Shown: positions 1 to 10,323, counted from the first letter of the stretch. The stretch: 64,000 nt of DNA from Pseudomonas sp. Teo4 (GCF_034387475.1 NZ_JAXCIL010000001.1:310001-374000), one strand, 5' to 3'. The notes: generated from the sequence alone by a model not told the origin. Translations and numbers: made by a program.

Positions 1-757
1 TCGGGCGCACTGCCAGGCGCAGCGGCAGCGAGCTGACCTGCAGCTGGCGGCCTACCCGTGTGTTGCCAGCCGGTTGCTGGGCGTTGTCGGCGGCGGTGGC
101 GGTGAAGGTCAGCGGTGGAATGTCCAGAGAGCCGCTCTGCTGCGCGTACAGTGCGTAACGGGTTTCGATCACGCCATGGCGAATGCCGTTGATGTCCTTC
201 TCGTAGGTGCGCGATTCACCCAACTGCTCGACCTTGGCGTTCTCCAGTTGCAATGGACTCAGGCTGCTGTCGTCGTACAGCGACACCGAGTGGTAGATGC
301 GCACGGTCAGCACGGCCTGTGCCTGGACATACACCTCGTTGCTGTCGAGGCTGGCTTCGATGAACACCTGAGCTGCGCTGTCCGGCCGGCTGGCGTCGGC
401 CTGCACCACCTGCAGCTCGATGGCCTGGCTGCGCGACTGGCCCAGTTGCAGTTCGGGAATGACCAGGCTGCCACTGCGCCGTGGCAGCAGGGTGATGATC
501 CAGCGAGTGCTGGCGCGGGTTTCGCCGTCGAGGGTGTGCAGGCTGTTCAGCTGGCGCGTGCCGCGCACTTCGAAGTCGCCTTCCAGTGCACGCAAGTCGG
601 GTTTACCGAACTGGGTGACGTCCTGGCTTTCCAGGGTCAGTTCCAGGGTTTCGCCAGCTTCCAGGCGAGTGCGGTCGACGCTGGCTTGCAGGCTGAGTTG
701 GGCCTGGGCCACCAGGGCCCACAGCAGACAGATAACAAAGACGCCGAAGCGACTCAT
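1..757 (-). CDS. batD: BatD-like protein, N-terminal part (cut by window edge)
   Basis: Last gene of the moxR-bat operon; the C-terminal part lies outside the window. The frame is open through all 252 visible codons. It starts MSRFGVFVICLLWALVAQAQ, a signal peptide with a likely cleavage after AQA, so the protein is exported. The rest is beta-rich (LEAGETLELTLES, WIITLLPRRSGSLVIPEL), as in the BatD/DUF11 'oxygen tolerance' family, which usually ends in a membrane anchor. The ATG at 757 overlaps the stop of the upstream batB/C gene as ATGA, implying translational coupling. The family role is inferred from Bacteroides and Leptospira Bat operons and is not well defined in Pseudomonas. Unlike most genes of this operon, the visible part has no frameshift. 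Confidence 0.85.
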   Translation of the reverse strand, partial: MSRFGVFVICLLWALVAQAQLSLQASVDRTRLEAGETLELTLESQDVTQFGKPDLRALEGDFEVRGTRQLNSLHTLDGETRASTRWIITLLPRRSGSLVIPELQLGQSRSQAIELQVVQADASRPDSAAQVFIEASLDSNEVYVQAQAVLTVRIYHSVSLYDDSSLSPLQLENAKVEQLGESRTYEKDINGIRHGVIETRYALYAQQSGSLDIPPLTFTATAADNAQQPAGNTRVGRQLQVSSLPLRLAVRP

Positions 758-2466
758 CGTGGATTTTCCTGATGCAGTTGCTGTTCATACCAGAATTTGC
801 GCCGCAGCAGCTCCGCCGGGTTGTCGGGGATCTCTCGCAGCCATTGTTCCAGAGCCTGGCGTTGCTCTGCATCGAGGCTGGTCGACACCGGGCGTTGCGG
901 CGGCTGGGTGACGCTGTCGTCATCACCACCCTGAGTACTAGCGGTTGATTGACCGTTCTGACTGCTTTCGCCGGGTGCTTCGGCAGCTTGTTCGTTGTTG
1001 CCGGGTGTGCCCTGGGCTGGATTGCTGGCCGAGCTGCTGTTGCCCTCGGTTTCGCTGCCAGGCGTGCCTTGGGCATCGTTTTTGGCCGGTGGTTCCTCGG
1101 CCTCTGCTTCGCGTTGCTGCAACATTTGCTGGACCAGGGCCTGGTTTTCCAGCGCTGCTTGCAGGTCGGGCTGGCGCTCCAGGGCTTGCTCATAGGCATC
1201 CAGGGCGGCTTAGTTCGCCGCTGTGGGCCAGGGCATTGCCTCGATTGTAGTGGGCCGCGGCACTGTTGCTCTGTGCGAATGCCTGGGCGGCGCCTGCGAA
1301 GTCACCGGCCTGGTAAAGCGCCATGCCTCGCCATTGTGGGTCCTGGAAGTGGCGTGCAGCCTCCGCCGGACGCTTTTGCTCAAGCAGACGCTGGCCTTGC
1401 TGGTCGGGGCGCAGCCACAGGTCGTTGAATTCGAAGGCCTGGCTGGGCTGCGGCAGGGCCAGCAGCAGCGGCAGGCAGAACAGCCAGCCGCGCCGACCGG
1501 CGCAGGCCGCCAACAGCAGCAACGGCAGCAGCAGCCAGTAACCTTGGTCGGCCCAGCTGTCCAGCTGCACGCTCTGGCCATCGTTGCGCAAGGCGCGGGG
1601 GTTGTCGAACAGGCCCAGGCCACGCAGGTCGAGATCGTCGATGCGGGCGTGGCGATAGCGCCCGCCGGTACTGCTGATGAAGGCCTTGAGGCTGGCGCTG
1701 TCCAGGCGCGGCAGAAGGATGCCGCCCTGATCGTCCTTGAGGAATTCGCCGTTGGCTTGGCGCACCGGTGCGCCTTCACTGCTGCCGATGCCCAGCATCA
1801 GCAGACTCGGCCCTGGCGGCCCAGGGCATGGACGATGCCCTGGCGTTCCGGTTCGCTCAGCGCCGAGCCGATCAGCAGCAGACGCCCCTGGCCCAGGCCG
1901 CTCTGGGCCAGCAGCGACAGACCTTTCTGTACGGCCAGGTCAGCGCGCTGGCCGGCTTGCGGCATGATCGACGGGTCGATGGCTTCAAGCAGGTTGCGCG
2001 TGGTGCCCAGGTCATCGGACAGCGGCACTAGCGTGTGTGCGCTGCCGGCGTAGACGACGAGGGCGGTCTGGCTGTCGCGGCGGTGTTCGAGCAAGTCGAG
2101 GACTTTGCGCCGGGCCTGCTCCAGGCGGTTGGGCGGGCTGTCTTCGGCGAGCATCTGCGGGGTGAGTTCCAGCAGGATCACCAGCGGGTCGGCCGGGCGT
2201 TGGCGGGTTTCTTCCACGCGCTGCCAACTGGGCCCAAGCAAGGCCAGGACCACCAGCAGCCAGGCCAGCCCCAGGGCCACCCACGGCAGTTTGCTGGTAC
2301 TGCCACTGCCACCGCCGAGCAGCACCGGGTGGAAGGCGGGCGGCAGGATCATCTGCCAGCGCCCGGCGCGCTTGCGCCGGTGCCACAGTTTGAACAACAG
2401 CCAGCCGAGTACCGGCAGCACCAGCAGCCAGAGCGGGCGAAGCCATTGAGGCCAGAGATCGATCAT
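754..2466 (-). pseudogene. BatB/BatC-like VWA + TPR membrane protein, two frameshifts
   Basis: Minus-strand gene starting with ATG at 2466 (MIDLWPQWLRPLWLLVLPVL), overlapping the batA stop as ATGA. Two N-terminal membrane segments are followed by a VWA domain (DPLVILLELTPQML). The usual MIDAS DxSxS is degenerate here (ELTPQ). Then come a third membrane segment (LLLPLLLLAACAGRRG), TPR-like repeats (GMALYQAGDFAGAAQAF; AHYNRGNALAHSGEL) and a Glu/Pro/Gln-rich tail, so BatB and BatC functions are fused. Two indels break the frame: one missing G:C pair near 1811 (CCC where CCCC would restore it) and one extra A:T near 1210. They cancel, so the span is exactly 571 codons. Joining the frames gives a normal protein of about 570 aa. 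Whether this is a real lesion or a sequence error cannot be told from the bases alone. Confidence 0.8.
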
Positions 2467-3538
2467 CGCCGCCTCCTCAGGCGCAGGCGCTTCAGGCGCT
2501 GGCGCCATTCCGGGTGAGGCTGCAGAAAGCTTGGTTTGCGCAGCACGCGTTGTAGCAGGTTGTCCGGCCATTGCACGGCCACCACCAGCAGCACGCTCAG
2601 CAACAATGCAAGGGCCAGCGGCCAGGCGTACAAATCTTTGGCTGTGCGGGCCTGGGTCGGTTGCTGGGCCACCGGCTCCAGTTGGTCGAGGGTATCGCCG
2701 ATGGCGTCCAGTTCGGCACCGTCGTGGGCGCGGAAGTAGGTGCCATGGGTAATGTCGGCAATCTCCTTGAGCGAGGCTTCGTCCAGGTCCAGGCTCGGGT
2801 TGAGGCCCAGCAGGCCAGGGTGCCGCTGGCCTCGGGGTTGGCACCGATACCGATGGTGTAGATGCGCACGCCTTCCTGTGCGGCCAGGCGCGCGGCGGTC
2901 AGCGGGTGGATCTGCCCGCCATTGTTGGCGCCGTCGGTGATCAGCACCAGCACCCGGCTCTGCGCCGGACGCTCACGCAAGCGCTTGACCGCCAGGCCAA
3001 TGGCGTCGCCGATGGCCGTGTTCTTGCCGGCGATGCCGATCTGCGCCTCATCAAGGAAGGTGCGTACTGTGCGCCGGTCGAAGGTGAGTGGTGCCTGCAG
3101 ATACGCCTGGCTGCCGAACAGAATCAGGCCGACCCGGTCCCCTTCGCGGTCCTGCAGGAAGTCGCCGAGCAGCGCCTTGACCAGGTCCAGGCGGCTGATG
3201 TCCTCGTCCTTCCACTGCATGTCGGGGAAGTCCATTGAGCCAGAAACATCCACGGCCACCAGCAAGTCCCGGCCGCTGGCGGACACCGGCACCGGTTCGC
3301 CCAGCCACTGCGGGCGGGCGGCGGCGCACAGCAGCAAAAGCCAGATCAGCACGTAGGGCGCCTGTTGCCGCCAGGTCGGCAGATTCAGGCGTGCCCGGCG
3401 CCCGGCCAGCCCTTCCAGTTCGTCGAGAAAGCCCACTTTGAGCACCGGCTCGCCGCTGTCGGCGGCAGGCAGCAGCAGGCGCGCCAGCCACGGCAGTGGC
3501 AGCAGCGCGAAGACCCACGGCCAAGCCAGCTCAAACAT
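2463..3538 (-). pseudogene. batA: BatA-like VWA membrane protein, one frameshift
   Basis: Starts MFELAWPWVFALLPLPWLAR at 3538. It has two N-terminal membrane segments, then a VWA domain with an intact MIDAS motif (AVDVSGSMDF) and LVLITDGANNGG. Reading stays in frame to GIGANPEASGTL, then shifts near 2815: CTGGCCTG stands where CTGGGCCTG would continue into GLLGLNPS. The C-terminal part with the last membrane segment (LYAWPLALALLLSVLLVVAV) is in the other frame and ends at 2463. With one base restored the protein would be 358 aa, normal for BatA. It overlaps the DUF4381 stop by 8 bp and batB/C by ATGA. The family is thought to act with MoxR ATPases in envelope stress tolerance. Confidence 0.8.
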
Positions 3539-4025
3539 GCTTGCGGATCCAGGTTTCGACCGCCTGGCTGAGCCCGGCGATGGCTTTGTCGTCGAGTTTG
3601 CACTCGGGTTTGTAGGCGCCTTCGACCAGTATCATCCAACAGGTCAGGCCGGCGGCCGGGCAGCGGTTGTCGAGGAAGGCCAGCCACTGACGACCGTTGA
3701 GGGTATGGCTGTTGGCACCGGGGTAGTGGTTGCGGCACAGGCGCTTGAGCAGGGCGTTGATCTGCTGCAGCCAGGCACCGGCTGGGGCGCCGTCATAAGG
3801 GCGTGGCAGGCGTGCCAGTTCGGCCAGGGCCTCTACGCGCACCGGGTCAAGCGGTTGCTCGGCGCGCACGATCGGGCGCTTGCCAGGGCGCCAGCGGCGC
3901 AGGCGCCAAAGGCCCCAAGCCAGCAGCGGCAGCATGGCAAGCAACAGCCACCATCCCGGTGCGGGCGGCCAAAGGCCGATGGCCTTCGGCGCGATCAGCG
4001 GTTGCAACTGGTCCAGCGGGTTCAT
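3531..4025 (-). CDS. DUF4381 domain membrane protein of the moxR-bat operon
   Basis: Intact 164-residue protein (MNPLDQLQPLIAPKAIGLWP). A single membrane segment (GWWLLLAMLPLLAWGLW, about residues 24-40) is followed by a basic stretch and a cytoplasmic domain with ALAELARLPRPYDG and LNGRQWLAFLDNR, typical of DUF4381. The ATG at 4025 overlaps the DUF58 stop as ATGA, and the 3' end overlaps batA by 8 bp. In Pseudomonas this protein always sits between the DUF58 and batA genes, so it probably belongs to the same envelope complex. No biochemical role is known. It is the only complete gene in the operon here without a frameshift. Confidence 0.85.
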   Translation of the reverse strand: MNPLDQLQPLIAPKAIGLWPPAPGWWLLLAMLPLLAWGLWRLRRWRPGKRPIVRAEQPLDPVRVEALAELARLPRPYDGAPAGAWLQQINALLKRLCRNHYPGANSHTLNGRQWLAFLDNRCPAAGLTCWMILVEGAYKPECKLDDKAIAGLSQAVETWIRKHV

Positions 4026-4965
4026 TGCCGGCTCCCGGGGCGCTGGGCGTTCAGGTATTCGCGCAGTTGCTCGATCATTTCACTTTGGGTGCTCAGCGGC
4101 ATCATCAGCACGCGCAGTTTCTGCGTCATCAGCTCCCAGCGCTCGATACGGGCTTCGGCCTGTTGCCGGTAGGCCTGGCGCAGGTTGGCGTCCAGTGTGT
4201 CGAGTTCCAGCTGTGCGCTGCGTTGGGCGAAGCGCAGCAACCCTGCGGCGGGCAGGGCATGGTCGAGCGGGTCGGACACCGGCAGCAGCAGCAGGTCGCA
4301 GTGGCGCGAAAGCATGGCCAGGTGTTGTTCGGCCTGGTCGGTCAACGAGCGTTCGTCGCAGATGACGATAGCCAGGCTGCCGGGGCGCAATACCTCGCGC
4401 GCCCGGCGCAGTGCCAGGCCGAGGTTGTCGGCCTGGGGCACGGCTTCGGTGTGCAGGCCCTGGTTGACCTTGGCCAGGCGGTTGAGCAGCTGCAGCAGGC
4501 TTTGCTTGCTGCGGCGGGGTTTGACTTCGTGGTGTTCGTTGTCACCGAACACCAGCCCGCCGATGCGGTCGTTGTGGCCGAGCGCGGCCCAGCCGAACAG
4601 GGCCGCGGCCTGGGCGGCCAGCACCGATTTGAACATCAGCCCCGAGCCGAAGAACAGCCGCTGGCTTTGTTCGACGAGGATGAAGATGGGCCGTTCGCGT
4701 TCCTCGTGGAACAGCTTGGTGTGAGGTTCCTGGGTGCGCGCGGTAACGCGCCAGTCGATGTTGCGCACATCGTCGCCGGCCTGGTAGACGCGCACCTGGT
4801 CGAAGTCCACGCCGCGTCCGCGCAGTTTGGAGTGGTGCAGGCCCACCAGCGGCTGCGCTGGCCGGGCCGCGAGAACAGTTGGATCTCGCGTACACGGTGG
4901 CGCATGTCGATCAGCTCGGCCAGGCCGATGCGGATGCCGGGGTCGGCCAGCGGGGTGGTGGGCAT
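4022..4965 (-). pseudogene. DUF58 family protein, one frameshift
   Basis: Starts MPTTPLADPGIRIGLAEL at 4965, four bases after the moxR stop. DUF58 hallmarks are present: HHSKLRGRGVDFDQVR, the signature VYQAGDDVRNIDWRVTAR, and a VWA-like region (RPIFILVEQSQRLFFGS). The first 38 codons and the rest are in different frames. One C is missing near 4851 (AGCCGCTG, where AGCCCGCTG would continue into PLVGLHHS). With the base restored the product is 314 aa. A shorter in-frame start exists at 4846 but would lose the conserved N-terminus. DUF58 proteins accompany MoxR ATPases and are thought to be partners or substrates of them. Confidence 0.8.
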
Positions 4966-4969
4966 GGGG

Positions 4970-5925
<956 letters not shown>

Positions 5926-6062
5926 CGGCGACGGTTCCTGGGATTGGGCCTGGGCGCGCTGGGAGCGGGTGCCTGGGGCAGGGGGGGATACTTTAATCTA
6001 TCCGGGGGTGTGGCGACCAATGGCGGTGGGTAAAATTCTCGAAAAGTCAGCCCCACTCCAAA

Positions 6063-6104
<42 letters not shown>

Positions 6105-6140
6105 CCTGCCCTTGCCCTGTTTTTGCTTTTGCTTCTAGCG

Positions 6141-6796
6141 CGCGGTAGTTCAGACGCAGCAGATTGCGACTTCAGGAGGCCGAGCGCAGGGCTTGCGGAG
6201 GGAGGTGACGGGCATGGATGCCCGTCAAGCGCTGCGGCCCAGGATGGGCCGTACAGCGCGGTCCTCCCGGGAGCAAGACCGAGCGAGGGGACCCCGGAGC
6301 GCAGCGTAGGGGCCGGATGTAGGAGCGGCGGTTTTTGCCCACTTTTGCCCAAGAGCAAAAGTGGGTCGCCGTAAAGGCGAAAAGGTGAATAAGCGCCTCC
6401 ATGGCAAATGGATATCCACGCTGTATAAATGCCTACACTTAATTTTGTTTTTTGTTTTTTGTTTTTTGTTTTTTGTTTTTGTTTTTTGTTGTTTGAAGTT
6501 GGTTTTTAAATTTGTAAGCATATCCATTTGCCAAGGCGACGCTTAATCACCTTTCCGCTTTTACAGCGGGTCCCTTTTTTTCGTGGAAAAAAGGAACCAA
6601 AAACCGTCGGCTCCTACATCCGGCCCCTACGCTACGCTCCGGGGTTCCCTCGCTCCGGTCTTGCTCCCGGAAGGACCGCGCTGTACGGCCCATCCTGGGC
6701 CGCAGCGCTTGACGGGCATCCATGCCCGTCACCTTCCTCCGCAAGACCTCCACTCGGCCTCCTGAAGTCGCAATCTGCTGCGTCTGAACTACCGCG
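6141..6796. repeat. Long palindromic element, copy 1 (two inverted arms, nested hairpins)
   Basis: The outer ends are exact inverted repeats: CGCGGTAGTTCAGAC at 6141 and its complement ending at 6796. The left arm (about 6141-6430) and right arm (about 6510-6796) are imperfect inverted copies. They are separated by a T-rich spacer of (TTTTTTG)n repeats at about 6440-6490. Each arm holds the same chain of small hairpins: GACGGGCATGGATGCCCGTC, CGGCCC-aggat-GGGCCG, a CTCCCGGGAG palindrome, a CCCACTTTTGC...GCAAAAGTGGG hairpin and CGCC-GTAAA-GGCG. Short ORFs on both strands overlap these hairpins and are not believed. A (CAAACAG)3 repeat follows at about 6803-6830. The stretch 6831-6952 is AT-rich leader of the next gene. 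The second copy is at 52597-53220, with left arms about 98% alike. Confidence 0.85.
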
Positions 6797-6952
6797 TACA
6801 AAAATCAAACAGCAAACAGCAAACAGCAAAAGACGAAATTAAGTTTTAGATGAGAAATGGAAGTTTCGGACTGCTGATGTTGAATGTGCTGGTAGGCAGT
6901 AAGGATGATTTGCTGCTTGCTGAACTCGCCAAATTAATCGGAGTTCAGCAAG

Positions 6953-8284
6953 ATGGATAAAATCTATAAGCAAGATACCGTACCCGAAACCACGACATCG
7001 TACGTCCTGCGGATAGGCATCTTCTTCGACGGCACCGGCAACAATGCAGGAAACGCCATCCCCACCCACTCCCACCTGCAAGAAAACACAGGCACCGACA
7101 GCAGCTATGCCAACGCCAAAACCAACATCGCCCTGCTACACGCGCTATACCCAACCGGCCAGCCGCAAACCACCGCACAAAAGCACTTCCTGAAAATGTA
7201 CATCGAAGGCATAGGCACTACCCAAGCCAGCGCGGACTCGGCCTTCGGACAGGCCACCGGCCGCGGCCAGACAGGTGTCGAAGCCCGCGTCCAGCAAGCC
7301 CTGTCGATGATCGAGCAACAACTGAACAGCTGGCTGCAAACCCACCCGCAACCCGAGCATATCGAGTTCGACCTGTTCGGTTTCAGCCGAGGCGCCGCTG
7401 CCGCTCGACACCTGCTCAATAGGCTGCACGACGACACACCCATCTGCTTCCTATGCCCACACCTTAAGACCCGCATCAATTTCATCGGCCTGTTCGACAC
7501 CGTCGCCGCAATCATCGCCCCCCTGCACAACAGTCTCAGCCAAGGAAAAGCCCGCTTTGGCAAGCTGCGTTTGGGGTTGGCGCCAGGCAAGGCGCGCAAG
7601 GTGGTGCAGTTGGTGGCCAGCGACGAGCACCGACACAACTTCCCGCTGGTGCGCACAGACCACGACATCCTCCTGCCCGGCGTACATTCGAACATCGGCG
7701 GCGGCTACCTGGAGTCCCTCAGGGAACACGTCCTGTTGTGCAAGCCCAACTCCAGCCGGGTGGCGCTGGCCACGCCAGTCGAACAGACCCGGGCTTACGC
7801 AATCACCCGCACTTTGCTGGAGCAGGCCTATACAGAACTGCCATCCCCGAGGCCCCAGTTGCTGACTTGGGAAGAACCCATAGCCGGAAGCCGAAGCCGG
7901 CGCGACGACCCGGAAAAACAGGTATATGCCGCCGTTCAGTGGAGCCGTGAGGTGAAGGGGCATTTGTCACGCATCTACCTCAGCATCATGCGTGAACTGG
8001 CCGTGCGCGGCGGGGTGCCATTCGCCAGACTCGGCGATGACCCGGCCCATGGGCTGCCGGACGATCTGCAGGCCATCAGCCGCAAATTGCACGACTTCGC
8101 CCTGGGCCGCAGGGCTGAGCCGGGGCTGACGCAGGAGGAACACACGCAGCTGCGGGCAAACTACATCCACACCTCGGCAAACTGGAATGCACTCAAGGGC
8201 CTGTGCAACAGCTCACTGGATCAGCTGTACATCAACCGGCCCGCCGAAGCAGGCCGGGTCATGCATGCCAACCCAGTGCAGTGA
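6953..8284 (+). CDS. Tle1-like DUF2235 lipase, orphan type VI effector candidate
   Basis: 443 residues with no signal peptide or membrane segment. The N-terminus reads YVLRIGIFFDGTGNN, the DUF2235 hallmark. The nucleophile elbow is FGFSRGAAAARH (about residues 142-153), followed by FIGLFDTVAAI and the HSNIGGGY motif, giving the Ser-Asp-His set known from Tle1 phospholipases. These are T6SS effectors that hydrolyse membrane lipids of rival cells. A GGAG lies 10 bp before the ATG. It stands alone: the upstream neighbour is a palindromic element and the downstream neighbour is the convergent lhgO. No vgrG, PAAR, chaperone or obvious immunity gene is visible. Family assignment is secure; delivery by a T6SS is inference, since some DUF2235 proteins are intracellular. 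Confidence 0.85.
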   Translation: MDKIYKQDTVPETTTSYVLRIGIFFDGTGNNAGNAIPTHSHLQENTGTDSSYANAKTNIALLHALYPTGQPQTTAQKHFLKMYIEGIGTTQASADSAFGQATGRGQTGVEARVQQALSMIEQQLNSWLQTHPQPEHIEFDLFGFSRGAAAARHLLNRLHDDTPICFLCPHLKTRINFIGLFDTVAAIIAPLHNSLSQGKARFGKLRLGLAPGKARKVVQLVASDEHRHNFPLVRTDHDILLPGVHSNIGGGYLESLREHVLLCKPNSSRVALATPVEQTRAYAITRTLLEQAYTELPSPRPQLLTWEEPIAGSRSRRDDPEKQVYAAVQWSREVKGHLSRIYLSIMRELAVRGGVPFARLGDDPAHGLPDDLQAISRKLHDFALGRRAEPGLTQEEHTQLRANYIHTSANWNALKGLCNSSLDQLYINRPAEAGRVMHANPVQ

Positions 8285-8315
8285 TGGGGAGGCAGTTCGC
8301 CCTGTGCAGCAGGTT

Positions 8316-9509
8316 TCAGCGGGCCTTGAGGATCTTCTCGGCGATCATCTGGCCAATCGGGATAGCCGAGGTGGCGGCCGGCGAAGGAGCATTGCAGACG
8401 TGCACCATGCGCGGGGTTTCGGCGAACAGGAAGTCGTGAACCAGCGTGCCGTCGCGCATCACCGCCTGGGCGCGGATACCGGCTTCATAGGGCAGCAGGT
8501 CTTCGACTTCTAGGGAAGGGCAGTACTTGCGGCACTGCTCCAGGTAGCCACGTTTGAACAGCGAGTTTTTCATCTCGGTGGTGCCGGAACCGAGGTTGTT
8601 CCAGATCGTCTTCCAGAAGCCGGGGAAGCGTGCGTACTCGGCGACATCACGCCAGTTCACCGAGAACTTGCGGTAGTTCTCCCGGCCAAAACCCAGCACC
8701 GCATTGGGGCCTACCGTGACGCTGCCGTCGATCATCCGCGTCAGGTGCACGCCGAGGAACGGCAGCTCCGGGTCGGGGATCGGGTAGATCAGGTGGTTGA
8801 CGATCTGGTTCTTGCTTGCCGGCAGGCGGTAGTACTCGCCGCGGAAGGGGATGATCTGATGGTCGATCTTCACGCCAGCCAGGCGGGCGAGGCGGTCGGA
8901 CTGCAGGCCGGCGCAGGCGACCAGCTGGCGGGCCTGCCAGGTTTGCTGGTCATCGCGGACTTCGACATGGTCACCGTGCTCGCGAATTGCACGCACGGTG
9001 GTCGACAAGCGCACTTCACCGCCGGCCTTTTCGATGACCTTGGCCATGGCGTTGCACACGTGCTTGTAGTCGACGATGCCGGTGGCATCGAGGAACAGCG
9101 CGCCCAACCCGGCGATGTTGGGTTCGCGGCGCTTGAGTTCGGCGGCATCCAGACGCTCGACTTTCAACCCGTTCAGTTGCGAGCGCTCGTACAGCGCTTG
9201 CATGCGTTGCATCTCCAGCGGGTTTGAAGCCACCAGCAGCTTGCCGCAGACATCGAAGGCAATGCCGTGCTCGGTGCAGAAGTCCTTGGTTGCCTGGGCG
9301 CCGCGCTTGCACAGCTCGGCCTTGAGGCTGCCGGGTGCGTAGTAGATGCCCGCATGGATCACGCCACTGTTGTGGCCGGTCTGGTGGCGGCCGAGGCTGG
9401 CTTCCTTTTCCAGAATCAGCAACGAGGCCCCCGGACGCTGTTCGAGCAGGGACATGGCGGTGGCGAGGCCGACGATGCCGCCGCCGATGATGCAATAGTC
9501 GTAGATCAT
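8316..9509 (-). CDS. lhgO: L-2-hydroxyglutarate dehydrogenase (oxidase)
   Basis: 397-residue FAD flavoprotein that oxidises L-2-hydroxyglutarate to 2-oxoglutarate and passes electrons to the quinone pool. The N-terminal dinucleotide-binding motif is YCIIGGGIVGLATAMSLLE, followed by LEKEASLGRHQTGHNSGV and the family motif GIYYAPGSLKAELC. The C-terminal part has GPNAVLGFGRENY and GIRAQAVMRDGTLVHDF. Length and ends match LhgO/YgaF. It lies 103 bp downstream of a GntR-family regulator on the same strand, with a candidate operator in between, as in the LhgR-LhgO pair described for P. putida. The usual csiD partner gene is absent. Confidence 0.93.
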   Translation of the reverse strand: MIYDYCIIGGGIVGLATAMSLLEQRPGASLLILEKEASLGRHQTGHNSGVIHAGIYYAPGSLKAELCKRGAQATKDFCTEHGIAFDVCGKLLVASNPLEMQRMQALYERSQLNGLKVERLDAAELKRREPNIAGLGALFLDATGIVDYKHVCNAMAKVIEKAGGEVRLSTTVRAIREHGDHVEVRDDQQTWQARQLVACAGLQSDRLARLAGVKIDHQIIPFRGEYYRLPASKNQIVNHLIYPIPDPELPFLGVHLTRMIDGSVTVGPNAVLGFGRENYRKFSVNWRDVAEYARFPGFWKTIWNNLGSGTTEMKNSLFKRGYLEQCRKYCPSLEVEDLLPYEAGIRAQAVMRDGTLVHDFLFAETPRMVHVCNAPSPAATSAIPIGQMIAEKILKAR

Positions 9510-9553
9510 GCTTGGGTACCTTGGAATGCTTGTCGTTTGATCTGCTTATCAGG

Positions 9554-9564
9554 TTGTCAGACTA
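9554..9564. promoter_or_regulatory. Candidate LhgR operator before lhgO
   Basis: TTGTCAGACTA inside the longer shared string TCAGGTTGTCAGAC. It differs by one base from the perfect palindrome TTGTCAGACAA upstream of the regulator gene. It lies about 45 bp before the lhgO start, a usual place for a GntR/FadR-type operator. Confidence 0.65.
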
Positions 9565-9612
9565 AGTAAGGCGTGAAAAACGTCGCGCCACTGTGCGATG
9601 AAAACTCCGGGG

Positions 9613-10323
9613 TCAGTCTAGCGCGGGCAGGTCGATTTTCAGGCGCTTGGCCGAGGCGCGCAGGTGTACTTCGGCACAGGCTGCGGCGGCGTGGTGGTCG
9701 CCGCTGGCAATGGCCTGGTACAGAGCCTGGTGTTCGCGGATGGCGTCAGCCGAACCACCGACCGAGTGGGCGGCGGAATTTTCCCACGCAGCACGTCGCG
9801 CGCTGGCCAGCTGGCCGCCGAGGAAATCATGGAAGGCTATGAAATAGTCGTTCTTGCTGGCTTCGGCAATGGCGCGGTGAAAGGCCACGTCGGCCACGGA
9901 GGCGCTGCTGAAGTCGCTGCGCTGCTCAAGCATCTCCTGCAGGGCCTTGGCCATGTGGGCCAGGTCCTGTTCGTCGCGGCGTCGCGCGGCGATGGCCGCG
10001 GCTTGGGTTTCAATCCACAGGCGCATTTCGAACATCTGCACGAGGTCGGGTTTGCGTCCGTTGCTGCCGGGGAAGCGGAACACCGTGCCATTAGGCGTTT
10101 GCGAGATGTACGAGCCGAGCCCGCGTCGGGCAATCAGCACACCATCGGCCTTGAGCTGCGCCACCGCTTCGCGCACCACCGAGCGGCTGACATTCAGCTG
10201 TTCGGCCAGTTGCTGTTCGGTGGGCAGGCGCGATTCGGCGGCCAGTCGGCCGGAGTCGATTTCTGCACGGATGGCGCTGACGACCCGTTCGACCAGGGTG
10301 TCGGGGCGCTGAAGCTCGAGCAT
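9613..10323 (-). CDS. lhgR: GntR family (FadR subfamily) regulator, likely LhgR
   Basis: 236 residues. The N-terminal winged helix (about 10-75) contains LPTEQQLAEQLNVSRSVVRE and GLGSYIS. The C-terminal FCD ligand-binding domain contains EMRLWIETQAAAIAARR and AFHRAIAEASKNDYF, with metal-binding histidines expected of this class. It lies directly upstream of lhgO in the same direction. A perfect palindrome upstream of its own start suggests autoregulation. Assignment as the L-2-hydroxyglutarate-responsive LhgR rests on gene context and shared operators; the ligand is inferred. Confidence 0.8.
   Translation of the reverse strand: MLELQRPDTLVERVVSAIRAEIDSGRLAAESRLPTEQQLAEQLNVSRSVVREAVAQLKADGVLIARRGLGSYISQTPNGTVFRFPGSNGRKPDLVQMFEMRLWIETQAAAIAARRRDEQDLAHMAKALQEMLEQRSDFSSASVADVAFHRAIAEASKNDYFIAFHDFLGGQLASARRAAWENSAAHSVGGSADAIREHQALYQAIASGDHHAAAACAEVHLRASAKRLKIDLPALD

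Noticed and set aside
6225..6842. Short ORFs on both strands of the palindromic elements (for example those starting MDARQALRPRMGRTARS)
   Set aside because: They overlap each other on both strands and follow hairpin sequence. Differences between copies keep base pairing but not reading frames, so they are likely false genes.
6953..8284. A type VI secretion or prophage island
   Set aside because: Only the single lipase gene is present; no structural secretion, integrase or phage genes flank it.
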